Positions 24,401 through 39,800 of a stretch of DNA of 64,000 nucleotides are shown one piece after another (position 1 is the first letter of the stretch; each line of letters begins with the position of its first letter). The notes under the pieces were generated by a model. It had not been told where the DNA came from. It ran no database searches and saw only the letters and a list, made by a program, of their open reading frames with translations. The DNA is taken from assembly GCA_910589415.1 (NCBI GenBank), contig OU342636.1, positions 39,199,735 through 39,263,734 of the forward strand, given 5' to 3'. Position numbers and translations under genes: made by a program. The DNA is from Malachius bipustulatus. Taxonomy: Eukaryota; Arthropoda; Insecta; Coleoptera; Melyridae.

Positions 24401-27400
24401 ATATACCAAAAAACTTTTAGGGGTAGTAGGAAACGTCAAAACCAACTTTTTTTTTCAAATAAACCAAAAACGTTTCGTTTTCGAAATACAGCAGGGTTTT
24501 AAAATTTAAAAATATAACAGTTTTTAGTTATAAATCGTGTAAATTTGAACCGATTTTGATTAAACTCAGCATGAACAATGAACAAACAAAGACCTTCAAT
24601 TTTGCTATTTCAGGTTTTGAAGATGTCTTCCAGTGGCGTAGATATTTAGGGTTGGAGCCCCTTTTTCCTTCTTATCTTTTACGCCACTGACTTTATTGCA
24701 AATACCAAAACGTTATTCAATGGCCCATGCATTTTAGTACAAAAAAGTGTTGTTTAGTTTTTTTGAAATGGAGCACCGTTTTTTAGATATTTTAAGTTTT
24801 CTAAGATACTGTTGGGCCATTTACATTGAAAATACATAATCGATTTTTCTTAACAATGATTAATGACATTGCCCGACGAAATTTCAAATATCTCAAAAAC
24901 GGTGCATCGTATAAAAAAAATTAAAGAATACTTTTTTGTTCTAAATTGCAGTGGCTATTTAATGACGTTTTTGTATTTGCAATAAAGTCAGTGGCTTTTA
25001 AGCTGGTGTAGATATTCAGGTTTTTGTTTTATTTTTACCCCTGTTCCCTCCCCATCTTTCACGCCACTGACTTTATTGAAAATACAAAAACGTTATTAAA
25101 TTGCCCCTTCATTTTAGAACAAAAAAGTATTCTTTAATTTTTTTCATGCGGCACACCATTTTTGAAATATTTGAAGTTTCTTCAGGCAATGTCACTCATT
25201 AAACATTAAGAATAATCAATTATTTTCAATGTAAACGGCCAGGCATTATGTTAGAAAACTTCAAAAATCTCAAAAACGAGGGATCATATGAAAAAAATGA
25301 AGGAATACTTTTTTGTTCTAAAATAGACGGGCTATTCAATAACGTTTTTGTATTTGATATAAAGTCAGTGGCGTAAAATGCGGAGAAGGCAAAGCGAGAA
25401 AAAAGAGAAAAATACCTAAATATCTACACCACTGGAAGACACCCACAAAACCTGAAATAGCAAAATTAAAGACTTTTGCTTGTTAATTGTTGATGCTGAG
25501 TTTCATCGAAATTGGCTCAAATTTACACGAACCAAAAAACTGTTTATTTTTTAAATTTTAACATTCTGGCTGTATCTCGCAAAAAAAGCGTTTTTGTTTG
25601 ATATTTATGATACACCACACCATTCCACACCCTGTATAAAATTCCGTAAATATATTTAAAACTTTTATATATTCAATTATTGTTCATCTGTCAAGTTAAA
25701 CAGTATAAAAACAGTATAAAAAAAAATTAACTAACTCATCAACTCGCTACTACATTTTACCTTTTCACCGCTGATTTTAACAATTTTAGTTACAAAAGTC
25801 GTCTTTCATAAAAACCATTAGCGTCATAAATGAGTAGTACACTCATTATTTTGCGATTTACCGTCATAACACAAATGCCACATTACGGTCCATCCAAACT
25901 TTCACTCGTTTCTATAAATTCTGTGAAATAATAATTGAAATCACATTTCGATTTAGGTAAGTTATTATTTTCCATGGTCGCTCGCTAATAAGTGCATTCA
26001 TTGAATACTAGATCGGGTTAATGTGGTCACGGAGTCTATTTTCCTTTATACAGTGCGATTATAAATAAACATTAGCATCCAGGTATTTATTTTCATTTAT
26101 CCGAAGCACCGGATTTACGTTAATCATCATCGATCGCACTTCGTCGTGTTTATGAAGATTTGATATTTTTAGTTCTTTTACTACCACGGATGATGATGCA
26201 CTCTGTTGATAAAGCTGCTGCGAATATTTTAAATTTGGAAAAAGTTTGTATTTTTTATTCATAGTTTACCTATACCTACTCGTACGCTGTGTGTTTTTAT
26301 TTCAGTAGGTAGGTAATTATTATGATGGTGTTTTCTTGACCCCTAGGAGAAATTTATTTAGTCTGGTGCTGGTGCATTTTTAATAATTTCAATTTTATTA
26401 ACTTCTTTGAGAGTTTTCCAGAATGTAAATAAAGAAGAATTACCTAGTTTTAATTTTTTTTTGTTTCTAATAAGTTGGGCGCCAACTTTCAACCCTCTTG
26501 GACGAAAAAACGATTGTTCCAGCACTCTAGCTCCTTTGAAAATTGAATCCCCTCTTATTGTAGACAATCGTGGTGGTTTTTTAATTATTATTTTCTTCCA
26601 TTAATCTAAACAAGGACATTATTATTATTACAGTTCTCTTTACAATAAAAACAGAAAACGTTAATTGGTTTTTTTAAAGTTCAGCGGTTGTATTTTTCTT
26701 ACGAGTACGATATTTCACGATATTCTCAGGCCTGTCGTTAAATTTAAATTTTTATAGGTAAATTAAAACATAAATGGACAATCGCGTGGTGGTACCGGTA
26801 CAGCTCTGGTGGTGTGCGTGGTTGTTAATCTTCATTAGTGAAACTCACTATAAGTAGTTATCTGCGGTGATCTACGCCCAGACAATTGAACTCGATATGG
26901 AGCGAAAGACTTTCACTAAGACCCACCTTTATTAATTATTCTCCGCGCAACTGAAAAGGAAGAACATCGTCTTCGCCGCGGCTTCGCTGTGTAAGAATAA
27001 AAAAGGTGTGAATGGTGGTAGACAGCTGTCATCCGGTACTCCTTGCCCGTTTCATTATGCAATTATTCTACAGTACTTTCTTTTTGCGATCGGCTTTATA
27101 ATGTGAACTCGAGATGGGAGTTGATCGTGTTCGTTCCTTCGATTACATATTATTAACGTCCACTTCTGAAATGAACACTAATAATTTCTATCGGAGATAC
27201 AAATTTGACACTTTGGGCACTTAAGCTGGGCATAAGAGGGTGCACTGTACCTGAAGAGTCGCTTGTCGCTTATTGAGAGTACATACATACACGTTTTGAT
27301 ATTTTACAAAGCCAGCCACAAAATTGATAATGTTCTCCTAGAGGATTTTCTAAAGAGAGAGAGAGAATTTATTTCGTAGAAACCGTAGTGCAAATAAAAT

Positions 27401-30400
27401 AAAGGCAACGTAGCGTATGAGCGAGCAAGGAGAGAGGGGAATTAATTTTCAAATTTTTCCCAACCAAAGAGAGAATATAGCTGCCTAAATTCACAAGTGT
27501 TCGAAGGCCAGTCAAGAAACAAAGAAGAAGAATTTTAAAGGACGCTTGACTCGACAGCGAGAGAAGACAAACACTCTCGATTCTAATCTCGAAGAAGAGA
27601 ATTCCTTTCTAGAAATGCGACTGTATAGGTGAAAATATTTGTTCCATGGTTTATTGAATTAAATAAAATTTAATTCTCCAATTGATCAGAGTTTTCGTTG
27701 CATTGATATCATAAGTGTTCCTCATTTGTGTAATCCTTGATAAGGTAAAGTTTTATCATATTTTTTTGCCCAGGGGCGATGTTATTTGTAGTTTTAGACA
27801 GTGGCGACTCGTGGATACCAAAGTTAGTGAAGGGTAGATTATACGCAGGGCAAAGTTTTGTCAGTTAGATTGTTTTTTCGGGCTTATTTTTTGTTTTTTT
27901 TGCTGTCTTAGTTCGAAAATTCAATTTTTGCGAAGTCCGGTCAGTTAGAATTTCGATTTTTGAAAAGCCCGGTCAGCTCTAAAATTGAATTTTTGAAAAA
28001 TTCGGTCAGCCCAATTTTTTTTCAATGTCCGTTGGACAAAAGTCCGGTCAGCTCAAAAATTCTTTTTTCGTAAAGTCCGGTAGCTCTAAAATTCGATATA
28101 GGCAAAGTCAGGTCAGCTCTAAAATTCGATTTTCGAAAAGTCCGGTCAGCTCTAAAATTGAATTTTCTAAAAATTCCGTCAGCCCAATTTTTTTTCAAAG
28201 TCCGGTCAGCTCAAAAATTCTTTTTTGTAAAGTCCGGTAGCTCTAAAATTCGATTTAGGCAAAGCCAGGTCTGCTCTGAAATTCGATTTTTGAAAAGTCC
28301 GGTCAGCTCGAAAATTCGATTTCTTTAAAGTCAAGACAGCTCTAAAATTGGATTTTTGAAAAATTTTGTCAGCCCAATTTTCTCCAATGTCCGTTTGGGC
28401 AAAGTCCGGTCAGCTCGAAAATTCGATTTTTGAAAAGTTCGGTCAGCTCTAAAATTCCATTTTTGAAAAGTCTCGTTTGACAAGATCAGATCAGCTCGAT
28501 TTTTTCCACAAGTTCCAGTTCGACAGGCTCAAAAAAGTTCAAATTTCCGGACTGATCGGACTTTACAAAAATCGAATTTCAGAGCTGATCGGACGGAAGA
28601 GAAAATTATAATAATTTTTTTACCATTTAAAAGTGGATAATTTAATTTAAAAACGTGAAGTGGCACTTCAAGCACTTCATATTAAAAACCGCCACTCGTT
28701 TTGAATTATGAACTTCAGTGGTACTACTGTTGTGTACTACATTATGTGGGGCAAATGTGTCCGGTTGACTATCTTTTAATTTCAAAATGAGTTCTTTCAA
28801 AGAGTAGCTCACTCAAGTGAAATTAATTTGCCTACAAACACAACGTAGGGTGTTATTTTTTTTTAAATATTTATACTGGGCCCCATATGTAAGGCTCCAA
28901 TACAATAATAACGTTCCAAAGTAACTATTTAATTTGATAAAAAGAACTAATGCAGCAGCACTAGTATTATCATATAATATTTTCAGATCACAATCAGATC
29001 ATAACGTTATGATATTATGATGCATGCATCGAGGCTGCGTTTAAAACTATCGGCACTGGCACTGGCACTATTTCGTGCCGGCATTAATGAAGAAAAAACG
29101 AACCATGCATATGCATTATTATAAAATAAAAGTCTGGGATATTCTCCTCTCTATAGCATTACGAATGATGTAACGCTTAATGGATTTCGGTTTGAAGATT
29201 ACTTTTCTTTTTCTGAAACGAGTTCCTAGGAAGTAGGTGATGGAAAACAACATTAGCTAGGTACCTATCTCGATTCAAAGCGCTGCTCTTACTACATTAT
29301 AATAATGGTAAAGTAAATTATTATTGTAATGATGTGATAGATTTCAAAACCTATCTAGGTATTTGTCATACACCTTTATGCAATCGTTCATTAATGATTA
29401 CCAGATACATATACATTAATAGGTACAGTAGGTAGGTATTTATTATGAAAAATTAGTGCAAACAAACAAATAGGGTGTTTACTAGTCTAATAGGACTTTA
29501 GAGGACTTAATAAAAACATAGTGAGCAATAAAAGCCTGCTATTGTTTTCGTCATTGTATAGGTAGTTTATTGTTTGTAAATAGAGAATACCAGAGGTATA
29601 GGTATGATGCATGCATGCATGTACAACGATTCCAAAGTGTGTTAAGGCGGGTTCTCATTAGTCAACTAAATTGATCAATATAATTGATTCTATACCATTG
29701 AAATAAAATAGATTAATATGAACGTTCATTCAACGATATTGTTCAATAATATTGCGCTTCAATCAAACTGAAAGGCGTTTCTACTTTTTGTTGATCAACG
29801 GAACTGATTCAACGAAACTGAACAGTGCTTGACTGTGAGAACATGCGCTGTCAGTCACGTTGAATTGAGTTTTGAGGTTAAATTTTGTTTTCGTGGAAAA
29901 TGAAACCAAACTGTAAATATTTGGTGGGAAAAATTTCCAATTTTAAATGGAGGGATAACCATAATGTGAAAGTTTCTTGGTTTTTGGGCACTCTGTACAT
30001 CGCGCTCAGAGATGGAAAAGAATCTTATAGCTAAATATCTTAAAACTACTTGTAATTTTAGTCTTGCTGGAAGAGCGTCTCTCAATAAAGTATTTTTTCT
30101 GTATACAGGGTGAGTCCCCTAAGATGGAAAGCTCGATAACACCTATAGACCATTAAAGATATCGAAATTAACCAAAAAGTGCTGTAAATGGGAGGGTAAA
30201 GTACAGTTTGTAAAATTATTTTAAGATATACAGGATGGCCCAATATCGCTGTACGCCATACAACTTTGTAATTTTAAATAGGACACCCTCTATATTATTA
30301 CATTTGCATATTGCTTGAGAAAAGTCAAAAAGAATGGTTTGTAAAGTTGAAGTTTGCAATGAGCGATTTATGAGTTATAAACAAATGAAAATCGTGATTT

Positions 30401-33400
30401 TCCATTTTCAAAGCAGCTTATATTTACAAACCATTCTTTTTTACTTTTCTCAAATAATCTGAAGATTTAATAATATACAGGGTGTTCTATATAAAATAAC
30501 AAAGTTGTATGGCGTACAGCGATATTGTGCCATCCTGTTTATCTGAAAATAATTTTACAAACTGCACTTTACCCTCCCATTTACAGCACTTTTTGGTTCA
30601 TTTAGATATCTTTAATGGTATAGGTGTAATCGAGCTTTCCATTTTAGAGGACTCACCCTGTATATGGCGATACTTTCTGTAAAAGTTTTTCAAATTTTTC
30701 TTCGCCCATTCTTAAATGATTTTTATATGTATCCAAGTCATCTCTAGCCAATTCCACTAACAGTTTTACTGAAGCACCTTCATATCTCCGTCTTAAGATC
30801 CATGGTCTCACCCACCAACGACGAGGTTTTCTCTTTTTCCTGTTTCTGATTTTTTTTCAAGTACTCACACACAAATACGAACCCCAGCACACACAATTTT
30901 CTTCTTTGCAGCCATTTTTAAAATTGACGCTTTCTAGACTGAATATTCAACTTCCTTGAAATAATGTGAACGAATTTCACATTGAAATTTATGCTCAATT
31001 GCATAGAATCAATGATATTGATCAATGAAATTGACTAATGAGAACCCGCCTTTAGTGGAGCAATAATACAATAATAATAATTATTGTAAATCAATAATTG
31101 ACGTTTTTATTTCATAAAAGATTAAATAAAAACCGATAGAAAATGTAAGTACCTACCTAAATCAAGCGATTGTAAAATTCAAATTTGCGCCTACTTGTTT
31201 GCTGTTTGCTCTGATAACTATACTCTACTGTTGTGGGGTCTTTAATTAATTATTAGGAAACTTTTAATCGAGTTACACTTACTACTTTATTACTATACTC
31301 GTTATTAGATAAACAAACAGAAAGTATAAGCCTTGCTGAGAACGGCGGTTACCGCTGTTGTTTGCCATTACTACTACTACTATTACTGTAATTAATTCTT
31401 GTTATAAAACTTGTGCCGAAGCACGATAAACTAGGACTAGGCCATGAATTAAAGTGCTCCTACCCAATTTTCGATCTGCTATTAAAAGTCGAATTTTAAT
31501 TAGAAATTTTTAGAATGTAATTATTTTCAGATAACGATCGGGATCGAACCGTTACCACCCCGAGATATAAGATCGTAACGGTCAAACCCGCCCTTAGAAG
31601 ATATCTCGGATATTTTTTTTTCTAGAAGACAAGAGAAACGCCAACACTTTCAAAGAAAAATTGTTAAAATTTTAACTTGCTCTACAGGGTGTTTGGTAAC
31701 TGGTCAGCCAAACCGAAACGTTATGTATAAAATCGTATTTTAAGCATAAAAGAAAGAATAACTTTTTCCAAGATCAGGCCTCGTTTAGAAAATATTCCTA
31801 AAAATGTAAAACTAAGGCTGCTATTAAAATCTGCTTTTTTAGTAACTGGACATCCAAAATGAAACGCCATGTATAAAACCGTATTTTAAGCATAAAAGAG
31901 AGAATAGCTTTTTGCAAGATCTGGCCTCGTTTAGAAAATATTTCCAAAAATGTAAAACTAAGGCTGCTATTAAAATCGTATTTTTTTAGTAACTGGACAG
32001 CCAAAATGAAACGTCATGTATAAAATCGTATTTTTAGTATAAAAGAGAGAGTAACTTTTTTCAAGATCGCGCCTCGTTTCGGAAATATTTCCAAAAATTT
32101 TAAACTAGAAGAGCTGCTATGAAAAAAAAAACATTTTTTTGTTGTATCTGGACAGCTAAAATGAAACGTCATGTATAAAATCGTATTTTTAGCATAAAAG
32201 AAGGAGTAACTTTTTTCAAAATCCGAGCCTCGTTTCGGAAATATTTCCAAGAATGTAAAATTAAGGCTGCTATTAAAATCTGCTTTTTTAGTAACTGGAC
32301 ATCCAAAATGAAACGCCATGTATAAAACCGTATTTTAAGCATAAAAGAGAGAATAGCTTTTTGCAAGATCTGGCCTCGTTTAGAAAATATTTCCAAGAAT
32401 GTAAAACTAAGGCTGCTATTAAAATCGTATTTTTTTAGTAACTGGACAGCCAAAATGAAACGTCATGTATAAAATCGTATTTTTAGTATAAAAGAGAGAG
32501 TAACTTTTTTCAAGATCTAGCCTCGTTTCGGAAATATTTCCAAAAATTTTAAACTAGAAGAGCTGCTATGAAAAAAAAACATTTTTTTTTATCTGGACAG
32601 CTAAAATGAAACGTCATGTATATAATCGTATTTTTAGCATAAAAGAAAGTATAACTTTTTTCAAGATCAGGCCTCGTTTAGAAAATATTCCCAAAAATGT
32701 AAAACTAAGGCTGCTATTAAAATCTGCTTTTTTAGTAACTGGACATCCAAAATGAAACGCCATGTATAAAACCGTATTTTAAGCATAAAAGAGAGAATAG
32801 CTTTTTGCAAGATCTGGCCTCGTTTAGAAAATATTTCCAAAAATGTAAAACTAAGGCTGCTATTAAAATCGTATTTTTTTTAGTAACTGGACAGCCAAAA
32901 TATGAAACGTCATGTATAAAATCGTATTTTAAGCACAAAAGATGGAATAACTTTTTTCAAAATCAGACCTCGATTCGGCAGTCAAATTCAAAAGTCATGT
33001 GTAAAATCGTATTTTAAGCATAAAAGAAAGAATAACTTTTTTCAAGATCAGGCCTCGTTTAGAAAATATTCCCAAAAATGTAAAACTAAGGCTGCTATTA
33101 AAATCTGCTTTTTTAGTAACTGGACATGCAAAATGAAACGCCATGTATAAAACCGTATTTTAAGCATAAAAGAGAGAATAGCTTTTTGCAAGATCTGGCC
33201 TCGTTTAGAAAATATTTCCAAAAATGTAAAACTAAGGCTGCTATTAAAATCGTATTTTTTTTAGTAACTGGACAGCCAAAATGAAACGCCATGTATAAAA
33301 TCTTATTTTTAGCATAAAAGAGAGAGTAACTTTTTTCAAGATCGAGCCTCGTTTCGGAAATATTTCCAAAAATTTGAAACTAGAAGAGCTGCTATGAAAA

Positions 33401-36400
33401 AAAAAACATTTTTTTGTTGTATCTGGACAGCTAAAATGAAACGTCATGTATAAAATCGTATTTTTAGCATAAAAGAGAGAGTAACTTTTTTTCAAAATCG
33501 AGCCTCCTTTCGGAAATATTTCAAAAAATGTAAAATTAAGGCTGCTATTAAAATCTGTTTTTTTAGTAACTGGACAGCCAAAATGAAACGCCATGTATAA
33601 AATCGTATTTTTAGCATAAAAGAGAGAGTAACTTTTTTCAAGATCGAGCCTCGTTTCGGAAATATTTCCAAAAATTTAAAACTAGAAGAGCTGCTATGAA
33701 AAAAAAAAAACATTTTTTTTGTGTCTGGACAGCTAAAATGAAACGTCATGTATAAAATCGTATTTTTAGCATAAAAGAGAGAGTAACTTTTTTTCAAAAT
33801 CGAGCCTCCTTTCGGAAATATTTCAAAAAATGTAAAATTAAGGCTGCTATTAAAATCTGTTTTTTGAGTAACTGGACAGCCAAAATGAAACGCCATGTAT
33901 AAAATCGTATTTTTAGCATAAAAGAGAGAGTAACTTTTTTCAAGATCGAGCCTCGTTTCGGAAATATTTCCAAAAATTTAAAACTAGAAGAGCTGCTATG
34001 AAAAAAAAAAACATTTTTTTTGTGTCTGGACAGCTAAAATGAAACGTCATGTATAAAATCGTATTTTTAGCATAAAAGAGGGAGTAACTTTTTTCAAAAT
34101 CGAGCCTCGTTTCGGAAATATTTCAAAAAATGTAAAATTAAGGCTGCTATTAAAATCTGTTTTTTTAGTAACTGGACAGCCAAAATGAAACGCCATGTAT
34201 AAAATCGTATTTTTAGCATAAAAGAGAGAGTAACTTTTTTCAAGATCGAGCCTCGTTTCGGAAATATTTCCAAAAATTTGAAACTAGAAGAGCTGCTATG
34301 AAAAAAAAACATTTTTTTGTTGTATCTGGACAGCTAAAATTGTACGCCATGTATAAAATCGTATTTTAAGCATAAAAGAGAGAACAACTTTTTTCAAAAT
34401 TAGGCCTTGTTTAAGAATTATTTCCAAAAATTTAAAAACCAAAAAATGCCAAATATTAACTTTTTTAGTGTAGATAAAGGAGAATTTCGGTTGGACAAAC
34501 GTGCACAATACGACAGAAGTATGAACGGACATTTTCCCCGATTCACCTTTGAGAAAAATCATATTTTGTTCGCAACCAATTATGATACAAATAAATAGAT
34601 CATTTGTGAAGACTGAAAAGCTGTTTTTGTTGCTGTGTGCTGTAGTTACATTTTAAATCTGTTGAGCTATTTTCGAGAAAAAAACAGTTTTAATGTTATG
34701 ACGTCATGGCTAATAAATAAGAATTAAAAAGGACGTTACAAATAAATACGTCACGATTTTCTTTATTCGATTTTTCGCAGCCTTCTCGATTTCCTTTCTC
34801 GATTGGCATTTTGGAGCGGGGAAAATACGACCTGCGAAGACGAAAACCGCCGTGGTCGTTAAAATGAGGTGACCGCGTTAGAAATGATGATGGTGAATAA
34901 AATCCACAAGAGCACGAGTTAGGAGACATGGTAATAATTTCAAAAATAATTTTTCAATCATTTCAAAAAGTAAAATAACGCAAACTGACTGAAAATTTGG
35001 ACAAGAGAAACGGATGAGCGAGATGGGATGCCCCGTTTGCTCACAATGAAATGAAAACAACGTCATGAGGGTGTTCAGTCGAATATTTTGCATTCATGGC
35101 GTGAGTTTCTTTTTTTTTTGGGGGGGGGATGTGTTTGAGACAATTTTTTCTGACTTTCTTCAAAAAGGATACGATATCGAGCGTTGAGCTGTGACGACAA
35201 GCAGTATGAGTGAGCTCAGCGCTCGAGTGATAGATTTTTGAATTTATTTGAATTTTGACGTTGCAGCGCTCAACGCGCAACGTAAAGGAAGACATTTTTT
35301 GAAATATGTCAAAAACTGTTAAGACAAAAAGACAAGAAAGACAGTTAAAAATTAACCTGCAGGAAATTTTGGCTGATTGTCCCATTGGTAGTTGGATGAA
35401 CCAGATCTGTGGATTTTTTTCTTCAGTCTCTATAAAAAAAAACACAAAAGAAAAAAAACACCATTTTTGGTCTGCCTAGAAATCTGGACCTGGTGCATGT
35501 AAAAATATTTAAAAATATCCCCACTTTCATTCATCAAATTCCGGGAAGGAAGTCGAAGAAGAAAAACAATAACAATCGATTCAAAGAAATTTTCCCATGC
35601 AGTCCGCAACATTTTCCATGTTTACAGCGCAACGATATGTAAATAATTCAGCGACAGCAGCGGTTCGCGTAGGCATCCGATCGCCATATTATATCGGAAC
35701 TGATGGTGATGGTGATTATGAATCGATAATCTACAGGTGAGTCATTAATTATTTATCAAGAACAAGGCAGGTAATAGTTCAAGGCAAGGTAGCGCCGCAG
35801 CTGTGCATCGCCGAACAACGCCAGTTTCAAGAAATGTTTTCAGATCATCTAAGTACCTACGTCAGTATTCAGTAGTTCCGAGATATAAGTAGTAATCCTG
35901 AAAATCCAGCTAGTGTGACGTCATGATAACTGTTTCATTTGGTCTAAAAAAAACGAATTGACAAGAGTGAAAGGTGATAGGTATGAGCTCAAAAAAAATG
36001 TTTGAAGGGGATGAGAGAATGGTGACTATCTTAACTATGATGGATGGCATCTTGTAAGGCCGTCTTTTATTCGGAACTTGATAGTAGGTTTAAATAAAAT
36101 AGACGAGATAATTGGTTAGTAAATTAAAAATGTCATGATGGTAAAAAGTTACGGTACTGCATAAAAAAAGACATTCGAGCAAAAATTCAAAGTATGTTTG
36201 TTCGTATTATTCAGAGCGACGAAATCGTAAATTTTTTCACGTAACAGCAGTTAGAGGCCATAATTTAGAGGGAATGTGGGGCCAAAAAACCGAGCTGTAA
36301 TATTTAATTTTTATTTTTGTATAATCGTAATTTTTTACTGGAATCCTGGCAATTTTTGCTTCATTTCCGTTGTACCACTTCATCACTTCGCATTAAAACA

Positions 36401-36807
36401 GAGTCTTCAGTATTCAGCCTGTCACCATAAACCACAGTTACCTGGTTAGGTGTGTTTTGGCGTCTACATTTATCACACTTTGCAAGCAACGAACTGCTTG
36501 AGAATACTTCTTGTGCTCATGTTATGAAAATTACCTCTATAACTTCCCAATCCATATCCCTCCCTTCCATCCTTTCGCGGGCCCATCCTAAGCCCAGTCG
36601 GGTTAGCATTTCAAATTGCGTTAGCTCCAAACACGACAATTTTTGCATTAGCCTTCAGGGGGGTCAGCAGGAGTATAAATTCAAAATGGCGACCATATTC
36701 GACCCAGGCGTTAGACGCCATCTTAGTTTTAAGGGAGTCAACGTTTTCGTTCAGAACTTGGCCATTTTGGTCAACTTGGTCATTGTCTAAAAGCTCTCCA
36801 GTCTACA

Positions 36808-36866
<59 letters not shown>

Positions 36867-39800
36867 CCAGATGATGGACTACAAATAGAATGATGGAGAT
36901 GAAAAAAAAAAGAAATCCAAAAACTTACCTATAACTTGGAGTGAACCAGATTACTGGATGACAGTCCACCGGGTATGCCCTCGGACATAATTCCCAGGAC
37001 CACCATGAACAGTTCTGCTTATAAGTTCTTTCTCCCGGGAAGAGACGTGTGGAAGAAGAACAGAAATAAACTCCTGAAGATTTCAGATGATCACTGATTG
37101 ATGCAAGACATCCACAGGAAATGGAGCAACAACTTTCCAGGACGAAATCCGTGTCATAGAGCTCTGTGAGCAGTTGCAGGACAAGATTCACTGCGAATGC
37201 AGATTAATGAAGAAATTATCAGACAGTCAAGCAGCTTTAAACGCCCTCAACTCCAAGTTGATATGGACTGTCAAGTAGCCTTGAATGCTCTACCAAAGAG
37301 CAACGAAGTGATTCTGATCCGGATTCCGGGCCATGCTGCATCCTCTCTGGCTGTACAAAACGTGTCGAATCCAAATTTATCGGACCAGAAGCAACAGCTG
37401 CATCACCAAAACAACAATACGAAACTAGGCTGAGAGGGAAGTCCTCAAGAACTGACAAAACTTACAAAGATTGGACCACTCGAAGACCTTTATAGAAGGT
37501 ACGTCGGAAAAAAGGACCGAATGACTATTGGAGCATAACAGGAAAACCTGAAAACCTTACTAGGCCCATATACTGGGCACTAAAAGCTGAATCATCATCT
37601 TCACAGGATGGGTTCCGAGATCAGCGCTGATCTGAGATAGACTTCTTCCATCAAGAAAGAGGCTGGACTGATGCAGTTAAAGGTTAATGCAGCACTATCA
37701 CTAGACGTGAGCCCTTTGGTCGCAGTGGAGGTGTGACCGAAGAGGGATATTTGGGGGAGATGCTGCCGAATGTCAAAAAGCGCCGCAGGCAAAAATTTTT
37801 CACGCAATCTCCCAGGACTTCAAATTTTATTCATAAAAATTTTCAACCAAAAAATTTAAAAATTGCCGCCTCAGGCTTCAGCTTGGTTAGCTGAATAACC
37901 ATGATTCGAAAAGGAAGCTTTCGCAGGATCTTCTCATCGATTTTTCCCCATTTAATGGGCGGTTAAATAAATCGAGAGAATGACCGGATGAAAAAAAATC
38001 AGGCGAGTTACGACGTCAACGCCAACTACGCCTCTCAAGAAAGAAGTTCCCACAGGAAATTCTCAGACTGGAGCTCTCCCAGACATTAGCGCGCTTGAGT
38101 ACACTTGACTGGGTTATTTAGATTAATATGTACGAGGGGTTTTTAATTATTTCAAGTGATTTAAAGAGTTTCATTCAAGCTGTTTCAGTTAATTGATCTC
38201 TCGATTTCATCCAATCACACTTACTAGAAATTTTAAGGCCCAAACAATAAGAATGAAATATTAAGCTTGAAATATTAAGCAGCAAAGGTAAATTTTGGCA
38301 CAAAGGTGTAGGAAGGATTTTCCAAAATTAAAATTCCGAGGGGTAGAAACAACCCCTAAAAGATCTTTTTTGCTTTACCCCACTAGAATAGAAAAGTGAC
38401 CAAAATTTTTACACGGTAAGATAGGAAGGGACGTGTCTCCTCTACTGACCTGGGAATACTTTTTGGATTATAATGGTGGCTACTAGAGGGATACCGCTTG
38501 CTGCAAGAGCCGTGTAAGCCATACAGGGAGATTTTTATTTTGTACTGGCTAGAAAGTAAAACGAAAAAAGTCGCGTTAATGAAATAAACGCACTTGCACG
38601 GTGAAGAAACGAGAAGAAGCAGTGTGGACAACTGCTGCCTCCACATTCACGTAACAGTTATTACTACAAACTACAAACGATCGAAGGTCGATTTTCGCAG
38701 GTGTATGAAATAATTCAGAACCGTGCAAAAATGCCGACACAGTTTTCTTGAGCCTTGAGTAATAACTGGTTTACACGTTTGGAATTTTTCCTTAACATTG
38801 TTTTGTTTCGTTTATTTGTTTACCGGGCATTTTTGCGTATTTTTAGTTTGTTTATTCACCGAACATAACAGGTAGAGGTATCGCCTACCTATAACTTACT
38901 ATACCGACTGAGAATGTGTCAATAATAACTGAGGCAGATATGTTTTAAATACCTTTAAATGATTGATTTGCTTATGTATTTTTTTATAAAAAGAGGGAAC
39001 ATCGGTCTTAATTATGTAGACAAGACAAATTACTCCAGTAATTATGGGCTTCGAGAACTCGCTCATTTTACCCAGACACAAGTTCATCATCGAATATTTC
39101 TAAGAAAGTCCTTTACTCACCCATCAGTTTGATGATTGGTTCAGGGAAGATATTAAAGATAAGGTCTGATTCGGTGTTATTATATCTTCCATGATTTAGT
39201 TATTCCACAAGAGATGGCACTGCTTGTACCATTCTTTGATTTACACAAAGAAATATGCCTATTTCGGATAAAACATATTTAATTAATAATAAAACAAATT
39301 TTATTAACAATTTTATTGCAACATTTTATTACAAGTATATCATCCTTGCTGCTTGCCCTCATGAGTTGAATTGGATTGGAACCTGAAGCGTCTCGCTAAA
39401 GGCGCAAGAATTCAGCAAATGGTTGTTAATGAAGCGGCTATTAGCCTGCGAACCATTAAACCAGTGGCATTTGCGTATTTGTCAATAGGCTGGCTCGTCA
39501 ATTCCGCATTCTACCGTTAAATTGATCGTTTATTGTTTTATTAGGCTGCGGGGTGAAAGCTGCCGTTAATTACCGAACTGAAATTTTTTCGGCATTACGT
39601 TTCGCGTTTACATGCAAGCACGAATAATAGAAATCTCGCGAATTGGCTGTAAAACGATACTTTCTGGCGTTTTATGCGGTTTGCCTTTAAGTAAAAACTC
39701 GTGAATTTGGGTAAGTACCTATTACTAAGCAGGAACGGACTTACATATTTTATGTAGATACGATTTTTTTTATTCAGGTATACCTATATACTGAACCGAG

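Noticed and set aside
27560..27620. A fourth heat-shock promoter around TTTCTAGAAA
   Set aside because: Only one good TTCnnGAA site, with no TATA box and no similarity to copies A-C.
27845..28600. CRISPR array (short direct repeats with spacers)
   Set aside because: Spacers are themselves repetitive and the genome is eukaryotic; it is an ordinary satellite.
31536..31610. GGTTCGATCCC-like B box on the minus strand
   Set aside because: No A box or cloverleaf at the right distance.
31798..34562. Repeated minus-strand frames with FLEIFPKRG motifs
   Set aside because: Products of the 151-bp satellite; the unit length is not a multiple of three and each frame soon closes.
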